The notes beneath the pieces were generated by a model that saw only the letters and a list, made by a program, of their open reading frames with translations, had not been told where the DNA came from and searched no databases. A stretch of 26,861 nt of DNA from positions 19,117-45,977 of the forward strand of contig DDWO01000002.1 in the NCBI GenBank assembly GCA_002345705.1. Reading direction: 5' to 3'. Both the position numbers and the translations under genes were made by a program. The stretch is from Acholeplasmataceae bacterium UBA2284. GTDB taxonomy: Bacteria; Bacillota_I; Bacilli_A; Acholeplasmatales; Acholeplasmataceae. Shown here one piece after another: positions 7,892 through 14,682 of this stretch. Numbering within the stretch: position 1 is the first letter of the stretch; each line of letters opens with the position of its first letter.

Positions 7892-8968
7892 ATGAAAAGA
7901 AAATATTTATCAATTATTTTAGTATTACTTCTAGCGTTTTTTGTTTATGCTTGTAATCCATCAGAAGAGCTCATGACAACTCCAGGTATTATCTTTGAAA
8001 TTAATGATTCTGAGGATGCATATATAGTAACAGGATATACTGGCGATTCAAAAGATGTAGTTATATCAGGTTTCTACAATGATTTGCCTGTAGTTTCTAT
8101 TGCTGAAAAAGCTTTTATTAATCTAGAGCATGTTGAAAGTATTACACTTCCCGATTCAATAACCTCTATCGGAATGTATGCATTCCTTTTTACATCAATA
8201 GAGCATTTTACAGTCCCAATCAACCTAACTTACTTTGGTCAAGCATTTGGCACACACCCTAAAATTGAAGTTTCATTAGCCAAGGATCACAACTTCTTAA
8301 AAGAAGTGGTTATCTCTAATCATCAATCTATTCTGACTCAAGATGAAAGTGAACTTATTTATGTTGAGAAAGCAAAAACGGATGATTCTATCTACATCAT
8401 ACCTGATTATATTGATTACTTAGGACCAAGAGCGTTAGCAAATTCTGGATTTAAGGAGATTTTTCTACCAGAGAGTCTTATTGAGATAAAATTTGCTGCA
8501 TTTTCCAATAATCAAGATACAATCATTCATTTACCTGATTATGTAGAAATCATTGGAGTTTCAGCATTTTCAAAATGCGGATTTTCAGGAAATCTAGTTC
8601 TACCAGAGGGGTTAATTGAGATGGGTAATGTTGCTTTCTATGAAAATGCACTAACATCTGTTGAGTTTCCCTCAACTATTGAAAAAATAGGTGGGTATGT
8701 ATTTGACAACAGCAATAATCCTTTTCCTAATAAAAATGATATACATACGCTAAAATTTAAAAGCTACTTATTGCAAGGTGATGCTCATGAACAATTTTCT
8801 AAATACTTCATATATGCCAATTACAGTTATACATTAATTGATACATTAACGATTTATCTTCCAGATAATGTTGAGCAAGCAGAAAGACTTAGACAAGCTA
8901 TACTATATTCATTGGAGTATGCATCAAATTATATGTCTAAAGAAATAGAAATCGTATTTATACCATAA
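7892..8968 (+). CDS. Leucine-rich-repeat (BspA-like) lipoprotein
   Basis: Predicted surface lipoprotein of 358 residues. The N-terminus is a lipoprotein signal: KRK, a hydrophobic core, and lipobox VYAC with Cys21. The mature part contains BspA-type LRR repeats with the I-P-x-x-(I/V)-x-x-I-G-x-x-A-F pattern: ITLPDSITSIGMYAF, IHLPDYVEIIGVSAF, LVLPEGLIEMGNVAF and VEFPSTIEKIGGYVF. The last 70 residues are not repeats and may form a cap. Such proteins are often involved in binding host or environmental surfaces, but here only localisation and fold are supported. It stands alone between a terminator at 7702 and a bidirectional terminator at 9016, with AAGGA (about 7881) as the ribosome site. Confidence 0.85.
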   Translation: MKRKYLSIILVLLLAFFVYACNPSEELMTTPGIIFEINDSEDAYIVTGYTGDSKDVVISGFYNDLPVVSIAEKAFINLEHVESITLPDSITSIGMYAFLFTSIEHFTVPINLTYFGQAFGTHPKIEVSLAKDHNFLKEVVISNHQSILTQDESELIYVEKAKTDDSIYIIPDYIDYLGPRALANSGFKEIFLPESLIEIKFAAFSNNQDTIIHLPDYVEIIGVSAFSKCGFSGNLVLPEGLIEMGNVAFYENALTSVEFPSTIEKIGGYVFDNSNNPFPNKNDIHTLKFKSYLLQGDAHEQFSKYFIYANYSYTLIDTLTIYLPDNVEQAERLRQAILYSLEYASNYMSKEIEIVFIP

Positions 8969-9015
8969 ATCGATTATGTATTGTTATCTTAATAAATTTA
9001 TATGATTGGCATCAA

Positions 9016-9037
9016 AAAAACCAGGTTACTGGTTTTT
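9016..9037. terminator. Bidirectional terminator between the LRR lipoprotein and flavoprotein genes
   Basis: AAAAACCAG (9016-9024), loop GTTA, CTGGTTTTT (9029-9037), with T-rich sequence on both sides. It serves the lipoprotein gene on + and the flavoprotein gene on -, whose stop codon (9026-9028) lies in the loop. Confidence 0.85.
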
Positions 9038-10261
9038 CTCTTTTTTAATCTCTTCAACTATCGATAATGCACATTTTCTACCTGTTGATAAACCAATGGT
9101 TACATTATATCCACCAATAGGACCATGTAAATCAACAGTTTCACCGATAAAATATAATCCTTTAATTTTTCTAGATTCCATTGTATTTGGATCTAACTCT
9201 TTTGTTAGCACTCCACCAGCATTTACAAATGCTTTTTCCTTAGTCTCTACTGCATCAATTTTTACAGGAAATGAAATGAGTAATTCTAGTATTTTAGCAA
9301 TATCTTTTTTAGATATTTCATTCATATTCTTATTGGATACATTTGCCATATCCAATACCTTTTTTGCTAATCTTTTTGTAGTCAAGGATTCTAAAACTTT
9401 TAGGATTAGAACCTTCTGATTTTCAATTGAATTCATTTGCCTGATCACTTCATCATCCTTGTGATCTGTGATGTTAAATACCAAGGTGACATCACCTTCA
9501 AGAAGTTCATCATATACAAACTCTGAAATCTGCAATATAGCAGGTCCTGTCAATCCGAAATGAGTAAACAGTAAACCACCATGACTTGATATTTTAGTAC
9601 CCCTTATTTTTACAGTTGTATGTAGAATCGAAACACCCTGTAAGTCAGATAAAGCTTCCTTAACATAGGATGCATATAAATAGGTTTCAGCTGGAGTGAA
9701 TGCTTTAAACTCAAGTCCTAACTTAGATGCGAAAACTAAACCATCTCCACTACTACCAGTTGATGGATAAGCATTCGATCCAGTAGCAACGATCACTCTT
9801 TTCGTTAAAAAGTCCTCATTACTTGTTTTTAGGATAAAGCCATCCTCTGATTTAAAGATATCTTTAACACTATGATGAAATTTAAGCCTACTCATATTTA
9901 AATTTTTCGTCAAGACTTCAAATACACTCGAGCTTTTCATGGTTTCAGGGAAATACTTAAAGTTTTCCTCTAAAACAAGATTTAAGCCGTTTAACTTAAA
10001 AAATTCAATGATTTCAGGAGAACCGAAATCCTTGATTGCAGGATATAAAAATCTTTTATGCTTAAATGTCAAGGATTGGATAAAGTCTTCTTTAGATAAA
10101 GCATTGGTGATATTACATCTTTTTCCACCTGTCAGTAGAAGCTTTTTTCCGACCTTGTCATTTTTTTCTAATAATAAGTAATTGATTTTATTTTGTTCGA
10201 GGATATTTGCAGCCATCAATCCAGATGGTCCTCCACCAATTACAATCGCGTCATAAATCAT
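9026..10261 (-). CDS. HI0933/YhiN/BaiN-family FAD-dependent oxidoreductase
   Basis: Flavoprotein of 411 residues with NAD(P)/FAD-binding Rossmann motif GGGPSG at residues 9-14, the family motif GKKLLLTGGKRCNITN, the central IVATGSNAYPSTGSSGDG segment, and the C-terminal FAD-binding stretch GLYFIGETVDLHGPIGGYN. These place it in the HI0933 family, of which BaiN is the member with a proposed function in bile-acid reduction; the physiological substrate of most members is unknown. The start is ATG 10261, preceded by AAGGAG at 6-base spacing; seven upstream codons of the open frame precede that site. It has its own extended -10 promoter overlapping the ptsH terminator region, and shares a terminator with the lipoprotein gene. 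Confidence 0.9.
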   Translation of the reverse strand: MIYDAIVIGGGPSGLMAANILEQNKINYLLLEKNDKVGKKLLLTGGKRCNITNALSKEDFIQSLTFKHKRFLYPAIKDFGSPEIIEFFKLNGLNLVLEENFKYFPETMKSSSVFEVLTKNLNMSRLKFHHSVKDIFKSEDGFILKTSNEDFLTKRVIVATGSNAYPSTGSSGDGLVFASKLGLEFKAFTPAETYLYASYVKEALSDLQGVSILHTTVKIRGTKISSHGGLLFTHFGLTGPAILQISEFVYDELLEGDVTLVFNITDHKDDEVIRQMNSIENQKVLILKVLESLTTKRLAKKVLDMANVSNKNMNEISKKDIAKILELLISFPVKIDAVETKEKAFVNAGGVLTKELDPNTMESRKIKGLYFIGETVDLHGPIGGYNVTIGLSTGRKCALSIVEEIKKEKNQ

Positions 10262-10285
10262 AGTATTCTCCTTATCACACAACTC

Positions 10286-10294
10286 ATTATAGCA
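10286..10294 (-). promoter_or_regulatory. Extended -10 promoter of the flavoprotein gene
   Basis: On the minus strand TGC-TATAAT, with no good -35, about 25 bases before ATG 10261. Its upstream half lies in the ptsH terminator's T run and hairpin. Confidence 0.6.
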
Positions 10295-10320
10295 TAAAAA
10301 AAATCTCCACTAGGGAGATT
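10294..10320 (-). terminator. Terminator of gntR-ptsI-ptsH
   Basis: On the minus strand AATCTCC, loop CTAGT, GGAGATT, then a run of eight or nine T. The arm at 10314-10320 includes two bases of the ptsH stop codon (10319-10321). Confidence 0.88.
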
Positions 10321-10576
10321 AAATCATTTTATTTTCAACTAGATAATCCTCAATTTGTTTCATATAAATTGGATTTTCACTTTCGACTCTCATCACAAAT
10401 GAAGAACCCTTAGATAACCCAAGGCTCATAATCGCCATAATTGATTTCGCATCAGCAACAAAGTCCTTATGAATTAAATAGACATTGGCTGGAATACTTG
10501 ACATAAAACGCACAAAATTAGTCGCTGGTCTAGCATGTAGACCATTTTCTGCAGCTAAGACAAATTTCTTTTCCAT
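10319..10576 (-). CDS. ptsH: Phosphocarrier protein HPr
   Basis: Phosphocarrier of the sugar phosphotransferase system: it accepts phosphate from PtsI on His14 (GLHARPAT) and passes it to sugar-specific EIIA domains. The protein has 85 residues, normal length. The regulatory site is also present: Ser45 in AKSIMAIMSLG, the serine phosphorylated by HPr kinase in low-GC Gram-positives for carbon catabolite control, so a kinase is expected elsewhere in the genome. It starts 11 bases after the ptsI stop, with AGGAG overlapping that stop. The order ptsI then ptsH reverses the usual ptsH-ptsI order. Confidence 0.97.
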   Translation of the reverse strand: MEKKFVLAAENGLHARPATNFVRFMSSIPANVYLIHKDFVADAKSIMAIMSLGLSKGSSFVMRVESENPIYMKQIEDYLVENKMI

Positions 10577-10587
10577 AGATTGCTCCT

Positions 10588-12294
10588 TTAAATGTGGATC
10601 GATTTCTTTAACTCTAAGAGGACTTGCTCTTCACTTTCTAATTCTAACACATTTAAAGCGATTTGTTGCAAATCAGAATGATTCATTGTTGAAATGACCT
10701 TTCTCATTTTTAAGACTTGAGTAGGTGTCATTGAAAGCTCAGTGACACCAAGACCAATGAGTATAGGTCCTGCATTTAAGTCTCCACCCATTTCACCACA
10801 TACCGAAGTCCAAACATTATGTTTCTTTGCAGCATCGGTAACCATCTTAATGAGCTTTAAGATTGCAGGATTAAATGGTTGATATAAATAGCCTACAGAT
10901 TCATTCATTCGATCTGCTGCCATCGTATATTGAATTAAGTCATTGGTCCCAATCGAGAAGAAGTCAACATGCTTAGCAAGACTATCTGCCATTAAGGCAG
11001 CAGAAGGGATTTCTATCATAATCCCTAATTCAAATGCTTTATATTTTATATTTTTAGAATCTAATTCCTTTTGAATAGATAGAACCATGGATTTCGCTTC
11101 TAAGAATTCACTTAAGGTAGCAATCATTGGAAACATAATTTTTAGGTTTCCATAAACGCTAGCTCTAATTAATGCACGTAGCTGTGTTTTAAATAATTCC
11201 TTTTCATCTAGAGATAATCTTATAGCTCTTTTACCTAAAAAGGGATTCATCTCACTAGGCATTTTTAAATACGGAAGATTTTTATCTCCACCAATATCTA
11301 GCGTACGTATAACCACTGGCTTGGGGTTCATCTTTTCTAATACACGCTTGTACTCTTCAAATTGCTCTTCTTCAGTAGGAAATGTTTGATGATCTAGATA
11401 TAGAAATTCAGTTCGATATAACCCAATACCGTCTGCATCATTATCTAAGATATGATTTAAATCCTTAGAGGAACCAATATTTCCAGCTAAAGTGATTTGG
11501 TGTCCATCTTTAGTCTCACTTTGAATTCCAATCATTTTTTCTAGGGCTTTATTAGCTAGAGCATATGCCTTTTCCTTCTTGATATATAAAGACTTAATCT
11601 CATCATCATAATCATCGATGATCTCACCTAAGATACCATCTAAGATAATTTCTTGTCCATTCTTTAATAATTTCATGATATCCTTCGCACCAACTACAGC
11701 AGGAACTCCTAATAAGCGTGCGATAATCGCGCTATGAGAGGTTTTACCACCAGTCTCTGTAGCGAAACCTAGAACATACTTAGGATCGATTTGAGCGGTT
11801 TCAGAAGGGGTTAAATCATGAGCAATTAAAATTACTTTTTCGTTGATTGCAGCTAGATCTATAATCTTGATATCGAATGCATTCTTTAAAATTCTATTGA
11901 ATACATCCATTAAGTCGCTTGCTCTTTCTCTTAAGTATTCATCATCAAGAGCTTGGAATAAATCGATAAAGCCTGAAACAACCGTCTTTAATGCATAGGA
12001 AAGATTGACGGATTCATTCTTTATTTTTTTATGCACTGCACCCTTGATCTCAGGGTCTTCAGTAATGAGTAAATGTGCTTCAAAAATTTTAGCAGTTTCA
12101 ATACCAAACTTTTTTTCAGCAAGCTGATAAAGGTTAGAAAGTTGTTCTTTAGTTTTTTCAATTGCTTCATCAAATTTTTGAATTTCTAGATCAATATCAG
12201 TGATAGTTTTTTTAGAGGTATCAATTAAGTAATCCTCTAGCTTTAAGACCTTACCAATAGCATATCCTTCAGAAACTGGTGTACCTTTGATCAT
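10588..12294 (-). CDS. ptsI: PTS enzyme I (phosphoenolpyruvate-protein phosphotransferase)
   Basis: First enzyme of the sugar phosphotransferase system, transferring phosphate from phosphoenolpyruvate to HPr. The protein has 568 residues, full length. The N-terminal HPr-binding helical part (about 30-140) is followed by the phospho-histidine domain with GGKTSHSAIIAR (His187), then the PEP-binding barrel with IGLYRTEFLY, RTLDIGGDK, IGTNDLIQY and VCGEMGGD, the last containing the active-site cysteine. It starts in an ATGA overlap with the GntR gene stop and has GAGGAAA as ribosome site, so expression is coupled to that regulator. Confidence 0.98.
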   Translation of the reverse strand: MIKGTPVSEGYAIGKVLKLEDYLIDTSKKTITDIDLEIQKFDEAIEKTKEQLSNLYQLAEKKFGIETAKIFEAHLLITEDPEIKGAVHKKIKNESVNLSYALKTVVSGFIDLFQALDDEYLRERASDLMDVFNRILKNAFDIKIIDLAAINEKVILIAHDLTPSETAQIDPKYVLGFATETGGKTSHSAIIARLLGVPAVVGAKDIMKLLKNGQEIILDGILGEIIDDYDDEIKSLYIKKEKAYALANKALEKMIGIQSETKDGHQITLAGNIGSSKDLNHILDNDADGIGLYRTEFLYLDHQTFPTEEEQFEEYKRVLEKMNPKPVVIRTLDIGGDKNLPYLKMPSEMNPFLGKRAIRLSLDEKELFKTQLRALIRASVYGNLKIMFPMIATLSEFLEAKSMVLSIQKELDSKNIKYKAFELGIMIEIPSAALMADSLAKHVDFFSIGTNDLIQYTMAADRMNESVGYLYQPFNPAILKLIKMVTDAAKKHNVWTSVCGEMGGDLNAGPILIGLGVTELSMTPTQVLKMRKVISTMNHSDLQQIALNVLELESEEQVLLELKKSIHI

Positions 12295-13010
12295 AATGAT
12301 TTCCTCACATTCATTGCTTGTACGACAAGCTCATATTTGTTTTGGTTCTTATAGCTAATTGTATATTCAAATATTTTTCCATTTTCTAGATAACTGATTT
12401 GTTCAGTTTTGATGGTTGGTTCGTTTTCCTTCATTTCGAGTAGCTTAGCGTATTCTCCATGAATAAGGATTGCTTTTATTTCTTCAATTGAAGATATGAT
12501 TTGATAGTTCAGTACATTGGTTATATAGTGATATATTGAGTTTTCCACTATTTTCTTTGTTAGAGGAATTAATTTAGATGGAAGATAACTTTCTTGAATC
12601 GTTAGCGGAACTTGATCCTTTTTTCTAAGACGAATCAGTTTATAAACAAAATCATTTTCTTCGATGTTTAATTTGGTAGATATCCATTCATTTGCTTGAA
12701 TCTTTTCAAATAGAAGAACTTCGTTTTGAACAGTGCCACCTGTGGATAAGACTTCATCTGTAAAGCCCATGAGTGTATTGAATACTTTATATAGCTTTTG
12801 TTCAGAAATAAAAGTCCCTACGTTATTGACTCTGTAGAGCTTTCCTTGATTGACTAATATATCAATTGCTTTTCTAACTGTCATTCTAGATATATCAAGC
12901 GATAAAGAGAGATTTCTCTCTGATGGAATTAAGGTATTCACTTCTTGAGTTTTGATGATTTTTTCAATTTCATCAATAACAATCATATATTTAGGGATAT
13001 CTGGAATCAA
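12291..13010 (-). CDS. GntR-family transcriptional regulator (HutC-like, UTRA domain)
   Basis: DNA-binding repressor-type protein of 239 residues. Residues 1-70 are the GntR winged helix (PSERNLSLSLDISRMTVRKAIDILVNQGKLYR...GTFI); about 85-235 fit the UTRA ligand-binding domain (YKLIRLRKKDQVPLTIQESYLP). HutC-type members bind sugar phosphates, amino acids or related metabolites. TTG 13010 is taken as start because AGAGGTG (13016-13022) sits 5 bases upstream and the conserved PKY before the first helix would be lost from the internal ATG. It ends with TGA. First gene of the operon with ptsI and ptsH, with a perfect palindrome directly behind the promoter, so self-repression and control of the general PTS are likely. 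Ligand unknown. Confidence 0.9.
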   Translation of the reverse strand: MIPDIPKYMIVIDEIEKIIKTQEVNTLIPSERNLSLSLDISRMTVRKAIDILVNQGKLYRVNNVGTFISEQKLYKVFNTLMGFTDEVLSTGGTVQNEVLLFEKIQANEWISTKLNIEENDFVYKLIRLRKKDQVPLTIQESYLPSKLIPLTKKIVENSIYHYITNVLNYQIISSIEEIKAILIHGEYAKLLEMKENEPTIKTEQISYLENGKIFEYTISYKNQNKYELVVQAMNVRKSL

Positions 13011-13025
13011 AAGAACACCTCTAAC

Positions 13026-13037
13026 TGGTATATACCA
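13026..13037. promoter_or_regulatory. Predicted GntR/HutC-type operator
   Basis: TGGTATATACCA is a perfect 12-bp palindrome with the GT-N-TA-N-AC form of HutC-subfamily sites. It falls about 10 bases downstream of the -10 of the minus-strand promoter and just upstream of the ribosome site, a position suited to repression. Confidence 0.7.
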
Positions 13038-13076
13038 CTTGACTTTATTATATCGAATATTAAAGATAAGTCAAGT
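13037..13076. repeat. 9-bp inverted repeat around the gntR promoter
   Basis: ACTTGACTT (13037-13045) and AAGTCAAGT (13068-13076) are exact inverted copies whose starts are 31 bases apart, about three helical turns. One arm contains the -35 of the minus-strand promoter; the other lies at its start site and offers a TTGACT on the plus strand. Confidence 0.6.
13047..13074 (-). promoter_or_regulatory. Promoter of gntR-ptsI-ptsH
   Basis: On the minus strand TTGACT (13069-13074), 16 bases, TATAAT (13047-13052), near consensus. Transcription should start near 13040, directly before the palindromic operator. Confidence 0.8.
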
Positions 13077-13113
13077 AATATTATCGTTTCCTTTGGGGTT
13101 AATCTATATCTTT

Positions 13114-13122
13114 TGATATAAT
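13114..13122 (+). promoter_or_regulatory. Extended -10 promoter of the Mrp gene
   Basis: TGA-TATAAT 20 bases before the start codon, with no recognisable -35. The short leader leaves room only for the GAGGTG ribosome site (13129-13134). Confidence 0.6.
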
Positions 13123-13141
13123 AGGTTCGAGGTGAAACGAG

Positions 13142-14137
13142 ATGACATATGATGATTTAAGAAAAAGACTAGAAGAATTGATAGACCCCGGCTTTAACCT
13201 TCCTTTTAAAGCGGTAAATGGTATTAAAAAACTAGTCATCGGTCCTACTGGAGTTGCTGAGCTTGAAATGTATCTAAAGGATAAGACAAAGCACGAGCAG
13301 GCCGTTAAAATAATGATTATTAAATTAGTGAAAATCGAATTAGGTTTTCCAGGTATTAAAATTGACTTTTTCGAATCCGAATTCGTTCCTGAGGGTGAAA
13401 AGCCTATTAAATACCTAGCGATTGCTTCTGGCAAGGGTGGTGTCGGTAAATCGACAGTTACAGCTAATCTTGCTGCTGCATTAATCAGACAAGGAAAAAA
13501 AGTTGGAATTATAGATGCTGACGTTTACGGTGCATCCATTCCAAATATTTTAAAGATAGGCATTAAGCCTTTATCTGCAGCAGAGGATGAAAGAATGATC
13601 CCACTTGAAAAAGATGGCATCGAAGTGATTTCTACAGAATTCTTTATGCCACCTGAAAAACCACTCATGTGGAGAGGACCAATGCTTGGTAAAATGTTGA
13701 TCCACTTCTTTACTGGAGTGAAATGGCAAGATGATATTGATTTAATTCTAATCGATCTTCCACCAGGAACTGGTGATGTGGCACTCGATGTGAAAACATA
13801 CGTTCCTAAGAGTAAGATTTTAGTGGTAACCACTCCACATGTCAATGCTTCTCATGTTGCTGTTAAAGCAGGAATCGGTGCTCAAAATATCGGACATGAA
13901 GTGATTGGTGTAGTTGAGAATATGAGCTATTATTTCAATACCTGCAGTAGCACAAGAGAATTTATCTTCGGTCAAGGCGGAGGAGATGAAGTTGCTAAAA
14001 AATTAGGTGTGAAGCTATTTGGACAAATTCCAATTGGTCAACCACAAAGTGGTGATTTCCTTTATACAGGCAAAGAAGAAGCAGGAAAGATTTATAATGA
14101 TTTAGCATTAAAAGTAATGAAAGAAATGGATATCTAA
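13142..14137 (+). CDS. Mrp/NBP35-family P-loop ATPase (Fe-S carrier family)
   Basis: Mrp/ApbC-type protein of 331 residues. Residues 1-80 resemble the short MIP18/DUF59 domain; the ATPase follows with the deviant Walker A GKGGVGKST (97-105), the switch IIDADVYGASIP and the Walker B-like LILIDLPPGTGD. Family members carry or load Fe-S clusters onto apoproteins. The usual C-terminal CPxC that bridges the cluster between two subunits is not intact: where NMSYF-V-C-P-x-C is expected, this protein reads NMSYYFNTCSS, leaving only Cys268, the sole cysteine of the protein. The Fe-S function is therefore uncertain, though the ATPase core is complete. Monocistronic, between its own promoter and a terminator at 14143. 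Confidence 0.9.
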   Translation: MTYDDLRKRLEELIDPGFNLPFKAVNGIKKLVIGPTGVAELEMYLKDKTKHEQAVKIMIIKLVKIELGFPGIKIDFFESEFVPEGEKPIKYLAIASGKGGVGKSTVTANLAAALIRQGKKVGIIDADVYGASIPNILKIGIKPLSAAEDERMIPLEKDGIEVISTEFFMPPEKPLMWRGPMLGKMLIHFFTGVKWQDDIDLILIDLPPGTGDVALDVKTYVPKSKILVVTTPHVNASHVAVKAGIGAQNIGHEVIGVVENMSYYFNTCSSTREFIFGQGGGDEVAKKLGVKLFGQIPIGQPQSGDFLYTGKEEAGKIYNDLALKVMKEMDI

Positions 14138-14142
14138 AAAAT

Positions 14143-14165
14143 AAGGGACTCGATGAGTCCCTTTT
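14143..14165. terminator. Bidirectional terminator between the Mrp and PhnB-like genes
   Basis: GGGACTC (14145-14151), loop GAT, GAGTCCC (14155-14161), flanked by AA/TT and T-rich sequence on both strands; it serves both convergent genes. Confidence 0.87.
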
Positions 14166-14174
14166 CTTTTGGTT

Positions 14175-14591
14175 TTACTTTTCGTGGATGAACTGCCATT
14201 GCATCCCAAACTTGTCAATCACATGTCCATATCCTTCACTAAAGAAGGTTTCCTTAAATTCTACTAAGACCTTACCACCAACAATGAGCTTATCCCAAGC
14301 TTCTTTTAGCTTTTTAACGTTTGAATCAACAACTGCAAATGAAAAATTATTTCCTTCAACCCAATCATTACCAAATCCCTTTGGAGTATCTGCAATCATA
14401 ATTCTTGATCCGAAAACAAACATTTCTGCATGCATCACTAAATTCTTAATTCTTTCCTCTGGCTGATAGCTTTCATCTGAATACTCACCGTATCTCATAA
14501 TGATAGGATCTTTTCCACCAAAGATAGAGTGATAAAACTCTATTGCTTCACTCGCATTCTCATTATAGAATGCATAAACTAATGTAGACAT
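14175..14591 (-). CDS. PhnB-like VOC-fold protein
   Basis: Protein of 138 residues with the betaalphabetabetabeta pattern of the glyoxalase/bleomycin-resistance (VOC) superfamily, nearest to the PhnB/3-demethylubiquinone-methyltransferase-like branch: TLVYAFYNENASEAIEFYHSIFGG at the start, HAEMFVFGSRIMIADTP in the middle, and YGHVIDKFGMQWQF at the end. The molecular function of this branch is generally unknown. I set the start at ATG 14591 because GAGGT (about 14598-14602) precedes it; 13 upstream codons of the open frame read through the promoter. Single gene, with its own promoter and terminator. Confidence 0.85.
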   Translation of the reverse strand: MSTLVYAFYNENASEAIEFYHSIFGGKDPIIMRYGEYSDESYQPEERIKNLVMHAEMFVFGSRIMIADTPKGFGNDWVEGNNFSFAVVDSNVKKLKEAWDKLIVGGKVLVEFKETFFSEGYGHVIDKFGMQWQFIHEK

Positions 14592-14613
14592 GTTTTTACC
14601 TCTTTTTGTTTTT

Positions 14614-14642
14614 AGTATATTCCTTCTCATTTTTGATGTAAA
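14614..14642 (-). promoter_or_regulatory. Promoter of the PhnB-like gene
   Basis: On the minus strand TTTACA (14637-14642), 17 bases, TATACT (14614-14619), which is close to consensus in both boxes and spacing. Confidence 0.7.
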
Positions 14643-14655
14643 ATCATTTACCCAA

Positions 14656-14680
14656 GAAAAAAAGGACCGAAGTCCTTTTT
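14656..14680 (-). terminator. Terminator of the gcv operon
   Basis: On the minus strand AAAAAGGAC, a TTCG tetraloop, GTCCTTTTT and further T. The C(TTCG)G closing makes it unusually stable. It begins 2 bases after the gcvPB stop. Confidence 0.93.
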
Positions 14681-14682
14681 AA

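Noticed and set aside
9006..9419. Open frame on the plus strand
   Set aside because: Lies entirely over the flavoprotein gene on the other strand, with no ribosome site or recognisable protein.
13099..13845. Open frames on the minus strand opposite the Mrp gene
   Set aside because: Antisense shadows of a clear coding region; no family features or start signals.
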